64,000 nucleotides of DNA, taken from assembly GCA_900540595.1 (NCBI GenBank), contig UQGL01000008.1, positions 1 to 64,000 on the forward strand, written 5' to 3'. Position numbers and translations under genes: made by a program. The notes under the pieces are model-generated. The model was not told the origin of the DNA. It saw only the letters and a program-made list of their open reading frames with translations, and ran no database searches. This stretch comes from an uncultured Oscillospiraceae bacterium. GTDB lineage: Bacteria; Bacillota; Clostridia; Oscillospirales; Ruminococcaceae. Shown piece after piece: positions 23,763-32,325 of the stretch (the stretch's first letter is position 1; each line of letters opens with the position of its first letter).

Positions 23763-24377
23763 TTATTCTCCTTTCGATTTTTTACACTCTGCGTAGGTAA
23801 GTGGAATGGAATTCTGCAAAACAACACTTTTGCAAACGGTCCAGCCGTTTTGCTGCAAAAATGCCAGATACGCAGCACTCGTCCATCTGCTGTGCAGCGG
23901 AAAGCCTGCAATTTTCAGCGCAAGGGCCTGAAGATTTCCCCAACGGGAATTCTCTGCATGGGTAAAGGTCGGCGCAATCAGCATGCCATCGTTTTTAAGC
24001 ACACGGCGAAGCTCGGTGAGTGCTTTCTCAGGATGCGGTACAATGTGCAGTGCATTGGAGACAATGACAACATCAAAGGACTGGTCAGCATAAGGCAGAT
24101 GGAACATATCCTGCACGGAAAAATACAGCTTGGAGGAAAAATTACCCCGCTTTGCCTGCGCAATCATCGCTGCGGAGGCGTCGGTAGCCTCAATGTGGTC
24201 GGCAGAACACAGGAGATGCTTTGCCACCTGCCCTGTGCCGGTGGCTACCTCCAAAACGGTTTTGTGCCACACAGCAGGGCGAAGCAGCGCATATAATTGA
24301 TCATAGGCTATTGTATTCTTACGCATAAAGCGGTCATACCTTGCTGCATTTCTGTCCCAAAAATTCTTTTTCGTAAT
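23763..24377 (-). CDS. Class I SAM-dependent methyltransferase with probable ATT start
   Basis: A 204-aa protein: motif I VLEVATGTGQVAKHL, YADQSFDVVIVSNALH, and LKNDGMLIAPTF. The first in-frame ATG is at 24326, but 17 further codons upstream read as protein (NFWDRNAARYDRFMRKN), matching the usual N-terminus of this Clostridia family. They begin with ATT at 24377, placed 6 nt after AAGGAG, where relatives have ATG. Either ATT is used, which would keep expression low, or a start has been lost. A strong promoter (TTGACA-17-TATTAT, 24547-24575) and a 160-nt folded leader precede it. Confidence 0.75.
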   Translation of the reverse strand: MTKKNFWDRNAARYDRFMRKNTIAYDQLYALLRPAVWHKTVLEVATGTGQVAKHLLCSADHIEATDASAAMIAQAKRGNFSSKLYFSVQDMFHLPYADQSFDVVIVSNALHIVPHPEKALTELRRVLKNDGMLIAPTFTHAENSRWGNLQALALKIAGFPLHSRWTSAAYLAFLQQNGWTVCKSVVLQNSIPLTYAECKKSKGE

Positions 24378-24580
24378 GCTCAGCTCCTTGGTTTACATCA
24401 ACTAACTGCTGCTTATTTGAAAAGCTGCCCGGCGGCAGCATGGCAGCTTGTATATGCGCGTTAGAATAATCTAACCGTTGGATCGTAAAAAAGCTGCCTG
24501 CAGCCAAAACGGCGCACCAGCAACGATTCTACGATATTTCGGTCATATAATAGCAGTCTGGCACCCAAATGTCAATAGGG
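24378..24580 (-). promoter_or_regulatory. Promoter, operator and structured leader of the methyltransferase operon
   Basis: Minus-strand TTGACA (24570-24575), a 17-bp spacer and TATTAT (24547-24552). An inverted repeat GCACCC-N12-GGGTGC overlaps the -35. The leader holds four GCTGCC/GGCAGC segments (24424, 24434, 24443 and 24493 on the plus strand) able to pair in alternative ways. Two of the resulting hairpins would be followed by T-rich tracts. This looks like an attenuator, but it matches no riboswitch class I know. Confidence 0.5.
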
Positions 24581-24611
24581 TGCTAAAGGTGCTTTTGTGC
24601 GTTTGAATTTC

Positions 24612-24657
24612 AACAAAAAATTTATAGCGGGCAGTGCGTTTTACACTGCCCGCTATA
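24612..24657 (-). terminator. Terminator of the nucleobase permease
   Basis: Perfect 14-bp stem TATAGCGGGCAGTG / CACTGCCCGCTATA (24623-24657) followed on the minus strand by AATTTTTTG. Confidence 0.9.
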
Positions 24658-24669
24658 GGGATGCTTACT

Positions 24670-26064
24670 TTAACCGTTTTCGTCCTTGGGAATGGCCAGA
24701 TTCAAGAGGATGGCAACGAGTGCGGCCGGCACAATGCCGGAGCCGCCGAATACCAGAGAGAGCATCTGCGGTGCGTGTGCAAGGATGCCGTTGTTGGCAC
24801 CGATGCCATAGCCGAGACCGAGCGCTACCGAGACGATGCTCAGGCTGCGCGGGGTCAGCGGCTCGCGGGTGATGAGCTGAATACCGCTCACCACGATCGA
24901 AGAGAACATCATGACAGCTGCGCCGCCCAGCACCGACTGCGGCATGATCGAGACGAGCGCGCCCAGCTTGGGCACCAGACCGCAGAGAATCAGGAAGACG
25001 CCGCCGGTGGCCAGCGCAAAGCGGTTGACGACCTTGGTCATGCTGACAAGGCCGACATTCTGGCTGAAGGAGGTGTTGGGCAGCACGCCGAACAGTGCGG
25101 CAAAGCTGGAGCCGATACCATCGCAGATGACGCCGCCGGACAGCTCGGTGTCGGTGGCCTCGCGGTCCATGCCGCCCATGATAACGCCGGAAATATCGCC
25201 CACGGTTTCGACCGCCGTGACGATGAACATAATCATGACCGGTGCGATCGCGCGCATATCAAACACCGGTTTGACAGGCATCAGCTGGGGCAATGCAAAC
25301 CATTTGGCCTCGGCCACCTTGTTCCAGTTCAGCACCCATGCCTTGGTGTAGGCAACGCCCTCGGCGTTCAGCGCCGTGGTGGGCAGAACAAGGCCCATGA
25401 GAAACGCTGCAATGTAGCCGCAGATGATGCCTACCAAAATCGAGGAGGAATTCAAAAAGGTGCTGCCGGAGTGCTTGCAGATCAGGATGATGACCAGCAC
25501 AAAGATGGCGAGCAGCAGGTTTTCGACCGAGCCGAAATCCTGCGCAGTGTTGCCGCCGCCGAAGGAGTTTACGCCGACCGAGATCAGGCTCAGACCGATG
25601 GAAAGCACCACCGTGCCGGTAACGACAGAGGGCAGCAGCTTGCGCAACGGCTTCAGAAAGAAGCCCAGCACTGTCTCAAACAGGCCGCCGATCAGGGACG
25701 CGCCCATGATCGCGCCGTAGGCCAGTACGCCGCCGCCCATTGAGGCTGCGACCGAACTGAATACCCCGATGAAGCCGGAGGAGGTGCCCATGATGATAGG
25801 CACCTTGCCGCCGATGGGGCCGATGGAATACAGCTGAACCAGTGTGACGATGCCCGCCACAAGCATGGCATTCTGCAGCAGCGTAACGCGCAGGTCGGCA
25901 AATTCGCCGCCGGCAAGGCCGCAGGCACCCGTGATGATAAGCAGCGGCGTAAGGTTGCCGACAAACATCGCCAACACATGCTGCATGCCCAGCGGCAGTG
26001 CCTGCTTCAGGGACATCTTGCCTTCAAAGCGGAAGGCTTCGGGGGAAAGATCGTTTTTCTTCAT
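24670..26064 (-). CDS. Xanthine/uracil permease (NCS2 family)
   Basis: A 464-aa protein of about 14 membrane segments. NCS2 features are LGMQHVLAMFVGNLTPLL at the first helix, VTAVETVGDISGV for the substrate-binding Glu helix, and PNTSFSQNVGLVSMTKVVNR for the second signature, which is closest to the xanthine/urate branch. It imports a purine base with protons. The start at 26064 follows GAGGAG. A promoter (TTGCAA at 26167-26172, an 18-bp spacer, TATAAT at 26143-26148) leaves a leader of about 75 nt with one GGGCGGTATGCCC-type hairpin. No purine-riboswitch core is visible in it. Confidence 0.92.
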   Translation of the reverse strand: MKKNDLSPEAFRFEGKMSLKQALPLGMQHVLAMFVGNLTPLLIITGACGLAGGEFADLRVTLLQNAMLVAGIVTLVQLYSIGPIGGKVPIIMGTSSGFIGVFSSVAASMGGGVLAYGAIMGASLIGGLFETVLGFFLKPLRKLLPSVVTGTVVLSIGLSLISVGVNSFGGGNTAQDFGSVENLLLAIFVLVIILICKHSGSTFLNSSSILVGIICGYIAAFLMGLVLPTTALNAEGVAYTKAWVLNWNKVAEAKWFALPQLMPVKPVFDMRAIAPVMIMFIVTAVETVGDISGVIMGGMDREATDTELSGGVICDGIGSSFAALFGVLPNTSFSQNVGLVSMTKVVNRFALATGGVFLILCGLVPKLGALVSIMPQSVLGGAAVMMFSSIVVSGIQLITREPLTPRSLSIVSVALGLGYGIGANNGILAHAPQMLSLVFGGSGIVPAALVAILLNLAIPKDENG

Positions 26065-26142
26065 TCCACAACTCCTCAGATAAAACCTATTACAATATAA
26101 CATGTACCGCCAAAGCGGAAGGGCATACCGCCCTATTTACAC

Positions 26143-26172
26143 ATTATACCATCCCCTGCCCTGTGATTGCAA
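26143..26172 (-). promoter_or_regulatory. Promoter of the nucleobase permease
   Basis: On the minus strand TTGCAA, an 18-bp spacer and TATAAT. Confidence 0.7.
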
Positions 26173-26226
26173 TTCCATCAGCCGCCGCAGCAAAAATTTT
26201 GTGTGTTTTTGAAGAAGGCTGAACGG

Positions 26227-27816
26227 TCAAAAAACCTTGATCGCCTGCTGCTTGCCGTGCAAAGTGTAGTGTACGGTCAGGCCGTCGTCTGCATCCACGG
26301 TGCAGTTTTCGGCGTGGTCGGTCAATTCCCGCAGGGCGTTGTATTGGCGGCGCATCTCATCAGTATAGCGGCTGGGCATATCGGAGGTGAGCAGGATGCC
26401 GCTGAACAGCGCGTTGACCCGGGCCAGGGTCTGCTTTTGCTGTGCGGTCAGCTTGCAGTTTTCCTCGCGCAGGAAGAAGACATCGGGGTCGCTGCCGTAG
26501 GCGCGTCCGTTAAGCTGGCGGCGGAAAATTGTGTTGCCGATGGACTGCTTTGTAGAGACCCGCTCGCGGTGGAAAAGCCGCATATACCATACATCGTCCC
26601 AGTCCAGACCTACATCACACCCAACGCGGCAGTAGTCAACGATACCAAAGGCGGGCATGACCGGCACACCGCAGCCTAAAATCAACTTGTCGCCGCACCA
26701 TGAGCGCAGCAGTGCCATGGCGCGCTGCATCCGGCCTGCGCGGGATTCCCGGGCATTGCCGAACGGTGCTGCGCCGTAGAGAAAGTCCAGCTTGACAAGG
26801 TCGAAGCCCCAATCCTGCAGGACGCGGTCAAAGACCTGCTTGAGGTAGGCCTGTACCTCCGGGTGGTCAATATCCAGCGCATAAAAGCTGCTCCAGTTGC
26901 AGCCGCAGCACCAGGGCTGACCGTCCACCTGCAACAGCCAGTCCGGGTGATTTTTGCAGAGCAGGGATTCCTTTTCACAGACGAACGGTGCCAGCCACAG
27001 CCCGGCCAGAAAGCCGCTTTCATGCGCTGCATCCGCCAGCGGGCGCAGCCCGTTGGGGAATTTGGCAGGATCAGGCTCCAGCCAGTCCCCTACCTTGCGC
27101 TCCCATCCATCATCGATCTGAAAGAGATCCCCTGCGCGGAAAAGCGTTTTGCAGCCGTTGAGGTCTTCCTGAATCGAGGCCTCATCAATATTCTGGTAGC
27201 GGTTATACCAGCTGGAATACCCGGCCAGCCTGTGCGCGGTGCGGGGGCGGCAGCCCAGTGCCGCAAACCATGCGTCAAATACCTCGTCCTCGGTACCCTC
27301 GGCAAGAAAGAGGGAGAACGCAGGAAAGCTGCCGCCGGTATGCTGTACCCCGGCGCAGTCGCGCTCAATGTGCAGCTGTGCAGCGCGGCTGTCATAGGAA
27401 AAAATCGTGTAGCCCGGTGCCTCGTCCAGGCTGGCCAAAAGCCGGTAGGTCTTTCCGCGCCGGAAATAGCAGTAGGAGAAGCCGTGGCTCTGTCCCCTTT
27501 TGCCGCTGTAGGGAACAAAATGATAATCGCCGTAACGGTCAAAGCTGTATTTTTCCAAAAGGAATTTCGGAACATGCTCAACACCGTGCTGCCGGTCCCA
27601 TTTGCCCAGCTCCGGGCAGGCGGTCCATGTCTGGTAGCCATTCATGAAGAGCTTTTCATCGTCTGCCATCTCCCACGGCAGCGCAGCAACGGCATTTTGC
27701 AGCACCCCGGCGGGCAGCTCTGCCCTCAGGCAGACGGCACCGCTGCGCGGGGTGATGGCTGCCGTGCCGTCAAACCGGCCGCTGTCTGTTGCGGCATACC
27801 ACTGCATCTCAGCCAT
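26227..27816 (-). CDS. Alpha-galactosidase (GH36 type)
   Basis: A 529-aa cytoplasmic glycosidase without a signal peptide. The C-terminal TIM barrel has FQIDDGWE, LVKLDFLYG (the Asp is the predicted nucleophile) and YCRVGCDVGLDWDD (Asp acid/base), the arrangement of clan GH-D, with GH36 the closest in my reading. It releases terminal alpha-galactose, for example from melibiose or raffinose-type sugars. It is the last gene of the TetR-GH2-GPH-GH36 operon, overlapping the transporter stop by 8 bp. The start at 27816 follows GGGAGGGG. The N-terminal beta-sandwich is shorter than in classical 700-aa GH36 enzymes. Confidence 0.85.
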   Translation of the reverse strand: MAEMQWYAATDSGRFDGTAAITPRSGAVCLRAELPAGVLQNAVAALPWEMADDEKLFMNGYQTWTACPELGKWDRQHGVEHVPKFLLEKYSFDRYGDYHFVPYSGKRGQSHGFSYCYFRRGKTYRLLASLDEAPGYTIFSYDSRAAQLHIERDCAGVQHTGGSFPAFSLFLAEGTEDEVFDAWFAALGCRPRTAHRLAGYSSWYNRYQNIDEASIQEDLNGCKTLFRAGDLFQIDDGWERKVGDWLEPDPAKFPNGLRPLADAAHESGFLAGLWLAPFVCEKESLLCKNHPDWLLQVDGQPWCCGCNWSSFYALDIDHPEVQAYLKQVFDRVLQDWGFDLVKLDFLYGAAPFGNARESRAGRMQRAMALLRSWCGDKLILGCGVPVMPAFGIVDYCRVGCDVGLDWDDVWYMRLFHRERVSTKQSIGNTIFRRQLNGRAYGSDPDVFFLREENCKLTAQQKQTLARVNALFSGILLTSDMPSRYTDEMRRQYNALRELTDHAENCTVDADDGLTVHYTLHGKQQAIKVF

Positions 27817-29194
27817 TTTGGGTCCCCTCCCTGTGAAGCGCGGCGCTGATCTCGGCTGCACGGTCATCCGTCAGGGTGAACCTGCGGCGGAACAGTACAA
27901 GTGCCGCCGCAAGGACGGCCATGGGCAGAACGGTCATCATGAGCCGCAGCCCGAGCAGTGTACCAGCGCTCTGGGCAGCGATGGGGCCGGTCTCCTCGGC
28001 ATTGCCGGCCAGCCCGATCAGATCCAGACCGATGCCGGTCAGAAAAACCGCCACGCCGGACGCAGCCTTTACAACAAAGGTCTGCATCGAGAAGATGACG
28101 CTCTCCTCACGGCGCCCCGTCTTGAGCTGACCGTAATCCACGCTGTTGGAGAGGAAAAGGGTCGTCAGTACGCTGAGCATGCCGTTGCAGGCAAACACCA
28201 CCACGCCCGGCACGCAGAGCAGTGCCAGACTGCCGGAAAAGCCTGTCAGGCAGAGCAGGAGCAGCACGGCATAGCCGCCCAGCGCGAGGCCAAGGCTTAC
28301 CGTAAATACGGCAGTGTTGCTGAGCTTTTTGCGCAGCACCGGATAGAGAACCATCATGCCGAGGATCTGTGCCGCACCGCCGATGGTTGAGAACAGCGTG
28401 TAGCTGGCCTTCCAGCCTGTGCCGCCGAAATCGTACTTGAAGAAATAGATGATAAAGTTGGAGGTCAGATACAGCGCCGAGTTGATTAAAACAATGCTGC
28501 CTACGACCACAAGCGCCTGATCGTTGGAGAACAGCGCCTTGAACATCTCGCCGACGGTGGCGGTCTTTATCTCGGTGGTGCCGGTCTCCTTTACGCTGGC
28601 GCAGCAGATCGCCTCGGTAACTACAAAGATTACGGCTACGAGCAGTGCTACCCAGCGGAAGCCGGCGCGCTCGCTGTCGCCGCCCAAGGCACCCACCAGC
28701 AGCATGGTAAACATCGCAATGAGCGCCGAGCCGACACCCGCACAGGTGCGGCCTACGACCGACAGGTTTTCTCGGTCAGCAGGGGTGCGAGTCACGGCGG
28801 GGATCATCGACCAGTAAGGAATATCCATCATCGTGTAGGTGACGCCCCACAGTATGTAGATGACGCTGAAGTAGACCATCATGCCGGCACCCTCCAGCAC
28901 CGGCGCGGCAAACAGCGCGTAGAGAACCACCGCATTCAGGACGGTGCCGCTGAAAATCCACGGCCGGAACCGTCCCCAGCGGGTGCGGGTCTTGGCCACC
29001 AGCACCCCCATAAAGGGATCGTTGAAGGCGTCAAACACACGCGCAATCATCAGAATCAGGCCGACAAAGGTGGCAGGCAGGCCCAGCACATCCTGATAAT
29101 AGTACATGACATAGGAGGCAGACAGCGCGTAGACCATATCCTTGCCCACTGCGCCAATGCCGAAGGCGGCTTTTTGTTTTGTTGTCAGTTCCAT
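27809..29194 (-). CDS. GPH-family sugar:cation symporter
   Basis: A 461-aa protein with twelve membrane segments, of the glycoside-pentoside-hexuronide family (MelB-like): KDMVYALSASYVMYYYQDVLGLP in helix 1, DAFNDPFMGVLVAKTRTRWGRFRPW in the helix 2-3 loop, and VTYTMMDIPYWSMIPAVT. The Asp of DAFNDP is the cation-site position. The start at 29194 follows AAAGGAG and overlaps the GH2 stop by 10 bp. It presumably imports the galactoside that GH2 and GH36 cleave. Confidence 0.92.
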   Translation of the reverse strand: MELTTKQKAAFGIGAVGKDMVYALSASYVMYYYQDVLGLPATFVGLILMIARVFDAFNDPFMGVLVAKTRTRWGRFRPWIFSGTVLNAVVLYALFAAPVLEGAGMMVYFSVIYILWGVTYTMMDIPYWSMIPAVTRTPADRENLSVVGRTCAGVGSALIAMFTMLLVGALGGDSERAGFRWVALLVAVIFVVTEAICCASVKETGTTEIKTATVGEMFKALFSNDQALVVVGSIVLINSALYLTSNFIIYFFKYDFGGTGWKASYTLFSTIGGAAQILGMMVLYPVLRKKLSNTAVFTVSLGLALGGYAVLLLLCLTGFSGSLALLCVPGVVVFACNGMLSVLTTLFLSNSVDYGQLKTGRREESVIFSMQTFVVKAASGVAVFLTGIGLDLIGLAGNAEETGPIAAQSAGTLLGLRLMMTVLPMAVLAAALVLFRRRFTLTDDRAAEISAALHREGTQNG

Positions 29195-31557
29195 ACTGCA
29201 CACTCCTTTTTTGTGACGGTAAATTCTACGGTGACAGGCGCACACTGCGGGGCCGAAACGGTCAGCGCGGCTGTACCTGTCTGCCCTACTGTGCGCAGAT
29301 AAGTCCCGCCCATGCCGCCCTCAGCGGTTGCCGCCGCAGGGCCGACCAGCGCGGCAGCACCGGTCACGGCAAAGGTCAGCGGCAGTTGTGCATAGACGGC
29401 GGGGCTGCCGTTTTCATCAAGGATCCGCACCCGAACCCCGGCCATATCGTAGGTGTCACCCTCCTGCAGGACGGTGGCGGAGGGCGTTACCTCAAGATGC
29501 AGCCGGTGGCTGGGGCAGAGCGTGACGCTCTTTACCACGGTATCCCCGTTTTTGGCATCGAACCGCCAACGCGTAGCCGCACCGCCCCAGTTGCCGACAT
29601 ACTTGCCGTACAGCGCCACACCGTCCGCAAAGCTCATCTTATAGCGCACCATGCACCACGCCAGCTTCAGCTTGTAGCGCAGCGGCAGCCCGGCCAGGCC
29701 GTAGCGCCCGGCGGCAAGCAGGCAGTCGCGCAGCGTGTCGGCCTTGGCTTTATCAAAATGCTCCTGCGTTTCAAGCAGGACACCGATCGTGTCATCCACG
29801 GCCAGCGGCGGGTGCGGCAGCGCCGTCCAGCCGCTTTTGTGCAGGGTCGTCACAAACATATCGTTTTTGTAAAGGTCCACCCGTTCGGCGTTGGTAAACA
29901 CATAGACCGTGCCGATCTGCCCGGCAGGATAGTCACCGATGTCCATCGTGGAGCTGACCGTCAGCACCGGCTCCTCCCCGCCTTGCGATGCGTAGACGGA
30001 CGCCGCCAGCTTGGGATTGCGGAAGCTGTCCAGCACACCGTGATAGCAGATGCGGTCGCCGGAGCCGAAATCCTTGTGGGTGGCATAATCAAACATACAC
30101 CAGCCGAAGCATCCCGCATGCTCTCCATCTGCGTAGGCGGCGTCCAGTACCCGCGCATGGCGCAGGGCATGCTCCTGCCGGTGCGGGGCATCGTCACAGG
30201 GCTTGGTGGGGTACATGTGTCCGTTGCATTCTGAGATCAGCAGTGCCTTGCTCAAATCAGGCGTTACATCCTTTTTCCGCTTGGCCCCGGCGTTTGAGCC
30301 ATTATGGGAGAAATCGTTGTAGGCGTAAACATCCTCCAAAAGATGGCTTTTTTCCAGATACCGCACGCCAGAGGTCGCCCGGCTCGGGTCCAGTGCGTGG
30401 GCGATTTTATTGGTGCGCGTATAGAATTCGTCATCGTCCACGCTCTCATTGATGCGCACACCCCACAGAATAATGCTGGGGTGATTGCGGTTTTGCAGCA
30501 GCATCTCCCGCAGCATGGCGCAGGCGCGGTCTTTCCATGCCGCATCACCGATGTGCTGCCAGCCGGGCAGTTCGGTAAATACAAGCAGGCCCAGACGGTC
30601 GCATTCATCAAGAAAATACTGGCTTTGCGGGTAATGGCTTGTGCGCACGGCATTGCAGTGCAGCTCGTTTTTCAGGATGCGGGCGTCCTGCCGCTGCAGG
30701 CTTTCCGGCGCGGCGTAGCCGATGTAGGGGTAGCTTTGGTGGCGGTTCAGCCCGCGCAGAAAGGTCTTTTTCCCGTTCAGGTAAAAGCCGTCCGCCCGGA
30801 ACACAGCCGTCCGAAAGCCGAAGGAGGTTTTCCGGCTGTGCAGCACCTGCCCTTCGGCATCGAGCAGCTCTGCTATGCAGCGATAGAGATTCGGATGCTC
30901 GGTGTCCCATGGCGCGGCGTCAGGCAGCGTAAGACGGCATTCCGCCGATTCTGCCGGGGGCAGCTGGCGGCACACCAGCGTTTCACCCGCACTGCTGCAG
31001 AGCCTGACGCGCAGCGCTGCGGCCTGCTCCGGTGCCTCAACGGTCAGCTGCACGGCAGCCTCGGTCAGCGTCGGTGTGTACACGAAAAGCTCGCTCACAC
31101 GGCTCTGCGGCGAGGTCTCGAGCCAGACCTCCCGGTATAGACCGCCGTATGTCAGGTAGTCGATGACAAAGCCGAAGGGCGGCAGGCTGGGGTCCTCGCG
31201 CGTATCCAGCCGCACAGCCAGCAGATTTTCCTCGCCGCGGCGCACAAGGTCAGTAATTTCGATGGTGAAGCCGGTGTAGCCGCCCTGATGCTGCCCGGCC
31301 GGCTGGCCGTTCAGGTAGATCTCTGCCTGATGGGCGGCGCCGTCAAAGCGCAGGAATACCCGGGGCGCATCGGGAACGGTCAGTGCGCGGCGGTAACCGC
31401 AGACCATCTCATAGTCAGAGGGGTCTGCGTAGTGGAGCGGCAGCTCCCGGCAGGTATGGGGCAGGCGCACCGGACGACAGTCAACAGGTTCACCCCGGCA
31501 GAAGGCATCGCTCCATTGCTCTGTAAATTCCCAGTGATTGCAAAGACTGTATCTCAT
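29185..31557 (-). CDS. Beta-galactosidase-like GH2 enzyme
   Basis: A 790-aa cytoplasmic enzyme: sugar-binding jelly roll (1-150, with RLPHTCRELP and GFVIDYLTYGGLYREVWL), immunoglobulin-like domain (150-250), TIM barrel (250-550) with GLNRHQSYPYIG, acid/base Glu in WGVRINES, and the nucleophile Glu in LLISECNGH. A C-terminal domain of about 200 residues includes Big-type folds. It likely acts on beta-galactosides, although beta-glucuronide specificity is not excluded by motif alone. Its start overlaps the TetR stop (ATGA), so regulator and enzyme are co-transcribed. Confidence 0.88.
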   Translation of the reverse strand: MRYSLCNHWEFTEQWSDAFCRGEPVDCRPVRLPHTCRELPLHYADPSDYEMVCGYRRALTVPDAPRVFLRFDGAAHQAEIYLNGQPAGQHQGGYTGFTIEITDLVRRGEENLLAVRLDTREDPSLPPFGFVIDYLTYGGLYREVWLETSPQSRVSELFVYTPTLTEAAVQLTVEAPEQAAALRVRLCSSAGETLVCRQLPPAESAECRLTLPDAAPWDTEHPNLYRCIAELLDAEGQVLHSRKTSFGFRTAVFRADGFYLNGKKTFLRGLNRHQSYPYIGYAAPESLQRQDARILKNELHCNAVRTSHYPQSQYFLDECDRLGLLVFTELPGWQHIGDAAWKDRACAMLREMLLQNRNHPSIILWGVRINESVDDDEFYTRTNKIAHALDPSRATSGVRYLEKSHLLEDVYAYNDFSHNGSNAGAKRKKDVTPDLSKALLISECNGHMYPTKPCDDAPHRQEHALRHARVLDAAYADGEHAGCFGWCMFDYATHKDFGSGDRICYHGVLDSFRNPKLAASVYASQGGEEPVLTVSSTMDIGDYPAGQIGTVYVFTNAERVDLYKNDMFVTTLHKSGWTALPHPPLAVDDTIGVLLETQEHFDKAKADTLRDCLLAAGRYGLAGLPLRYKLKLAWCMVRYKMSFADGVALYGKYVGNWGGAATRWRFDAKNGDTVVKSVTLCPSHRLHLEVTPSATVLQEGDTYDMAGVRVRILDENGSPAVYAQLPLTFAVTGAAALVGPAAATAEGGMGGTYLRTVGQTGTAALTVSAPQCAPVTVEFTVTKKECAVWN

Positions 31558-32123
31558 CGTACCAACAACCCCTCCAGTAAAATGGAAATCATCTCATCCA
31601 AAGCATCTGTGTAGGATATGCCCTGTGCATCAAGCGCGCGATCTGCAAGAAAATCCTCAATGGAAGCGGAGATCATCCGCTGCAGAACCGGCAGGGATAC
31701 CCGGCGGATGACGCCCTCCCCCATCGCCTGCTCCAGCAGTGTCAAGGTAGGCTCCCAGCCGGTTTCCAGATGCTCACGCACACGCGCCGCGACCTTGGGA
31801 TATTTTTCATCCAGCAGATCCATCTGCTGCAGATCCAGCGCGGTGTACTCCTCCGGCAGGGCGATAATGACCGCCCGCAGCTTTTCTGCAAGGGTGCCGG
31901 GGCCGTCAAGGATGCGCTGTTTGCGGGCGTGGATCCTTGTGAAGGCATCGTCCACCATATCCAGCAGCAGCGCCTCCTTGGAGGGATAGACCGCGTAGAT
32001 CGTCTTTTTGCTGATGTGCATCACCGCAGCGGCCTGCTGCATTGTGAAGCGCAGCCCGTCCCGGCGGAACAGTTCAATGCCGACCGCGCACAGCCTTGTG
32101 CGCAGCTCGTTGTTTTCGTCCAT
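31554..32123 (-). CDS. TetR-family regulator of the galactoside operon
   Basis: A 189-aa protein: the N-terminal helix-turn-helix (residues 8-52) reads FTMQQAAAVMHISKKTIYAVYPSKEALL, the TetR hallmark, with a helical ligand domain after it. It is the first gene of the operon with GH2, GPH and GH36. The promoter (TTGAAT-17-TACAAT) is overlapped by an inverted repeat GGTTTCC-N10-GGAAACC, so it most likely represses its own operon until a sugar or sugar product binds. Confidence 0.88.
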   Translation of the reverse strand: MDENNELRTRLCAVGIELFRRDGLRFTMQQAAAVMHISKKTIYAVYPSKEALLLDMVDDAFTRIHARKQRILDGPGTLAEKLRAVIIALPEEYTALDLQQMDLLDEKYPKVAARVREHLETGWEPTLTLLEQAMGEGVIRRVSLPVLQRMISASIEDFLADRALDAQGISYTDALDEMISILLEGLLVR

Positions 32124-32158
32124 AGCTTGCCTCCTGCGGAAACTTGATTTAGCTTTCT

Positions 32159-32194
32159 GGTTTCCATTGTAGTGCGGAAACCGGTACGATTCAA
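32159..32194 (-). promoter_or_regulatory. Promoter and TetR operator of the galactoside operon
   Basis: Minus-strand TTGAAT (32189-32194), a 17-bp spacer and TACAAT (32166-32171). The inverted repeat GGTTTCC (32159-32165), N10, GGAAACC (32176-32182) covers the -10. Further GGAAAC/GTTTCC copies lie on both sides. Confidence 0.7.
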
Positions 32195-32280
32195 GTGGTT
32201 TCCTGTACTTTCTACCTTTTTGCTAATCAGGCGCAGATTTTTTCGTCACATCGCCTATACGCCAAAGCTGCAACAGAACA

Positions 32281-32318
32281 GCAAAGCGCCCCCGCACGGT
32301 GATGCGGGGGCGCTTTGC
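32281..32318. terminator. Terminator of the MATE exporter gene
   Basis: Perfect 16-bp stem GCAAAGCGCCCCCGCA and its reverse complement around CGGTGA. The T tract is short. Confidence 0.75.
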
Positions 32319-32325
32319 TGGTACC

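Noticed and set aside
26065..26172. Purine riboswitch before the nucleobase permease
   Set aside because: The short leader has one hairpin but not the three-way junction or conserved core of the purine class.
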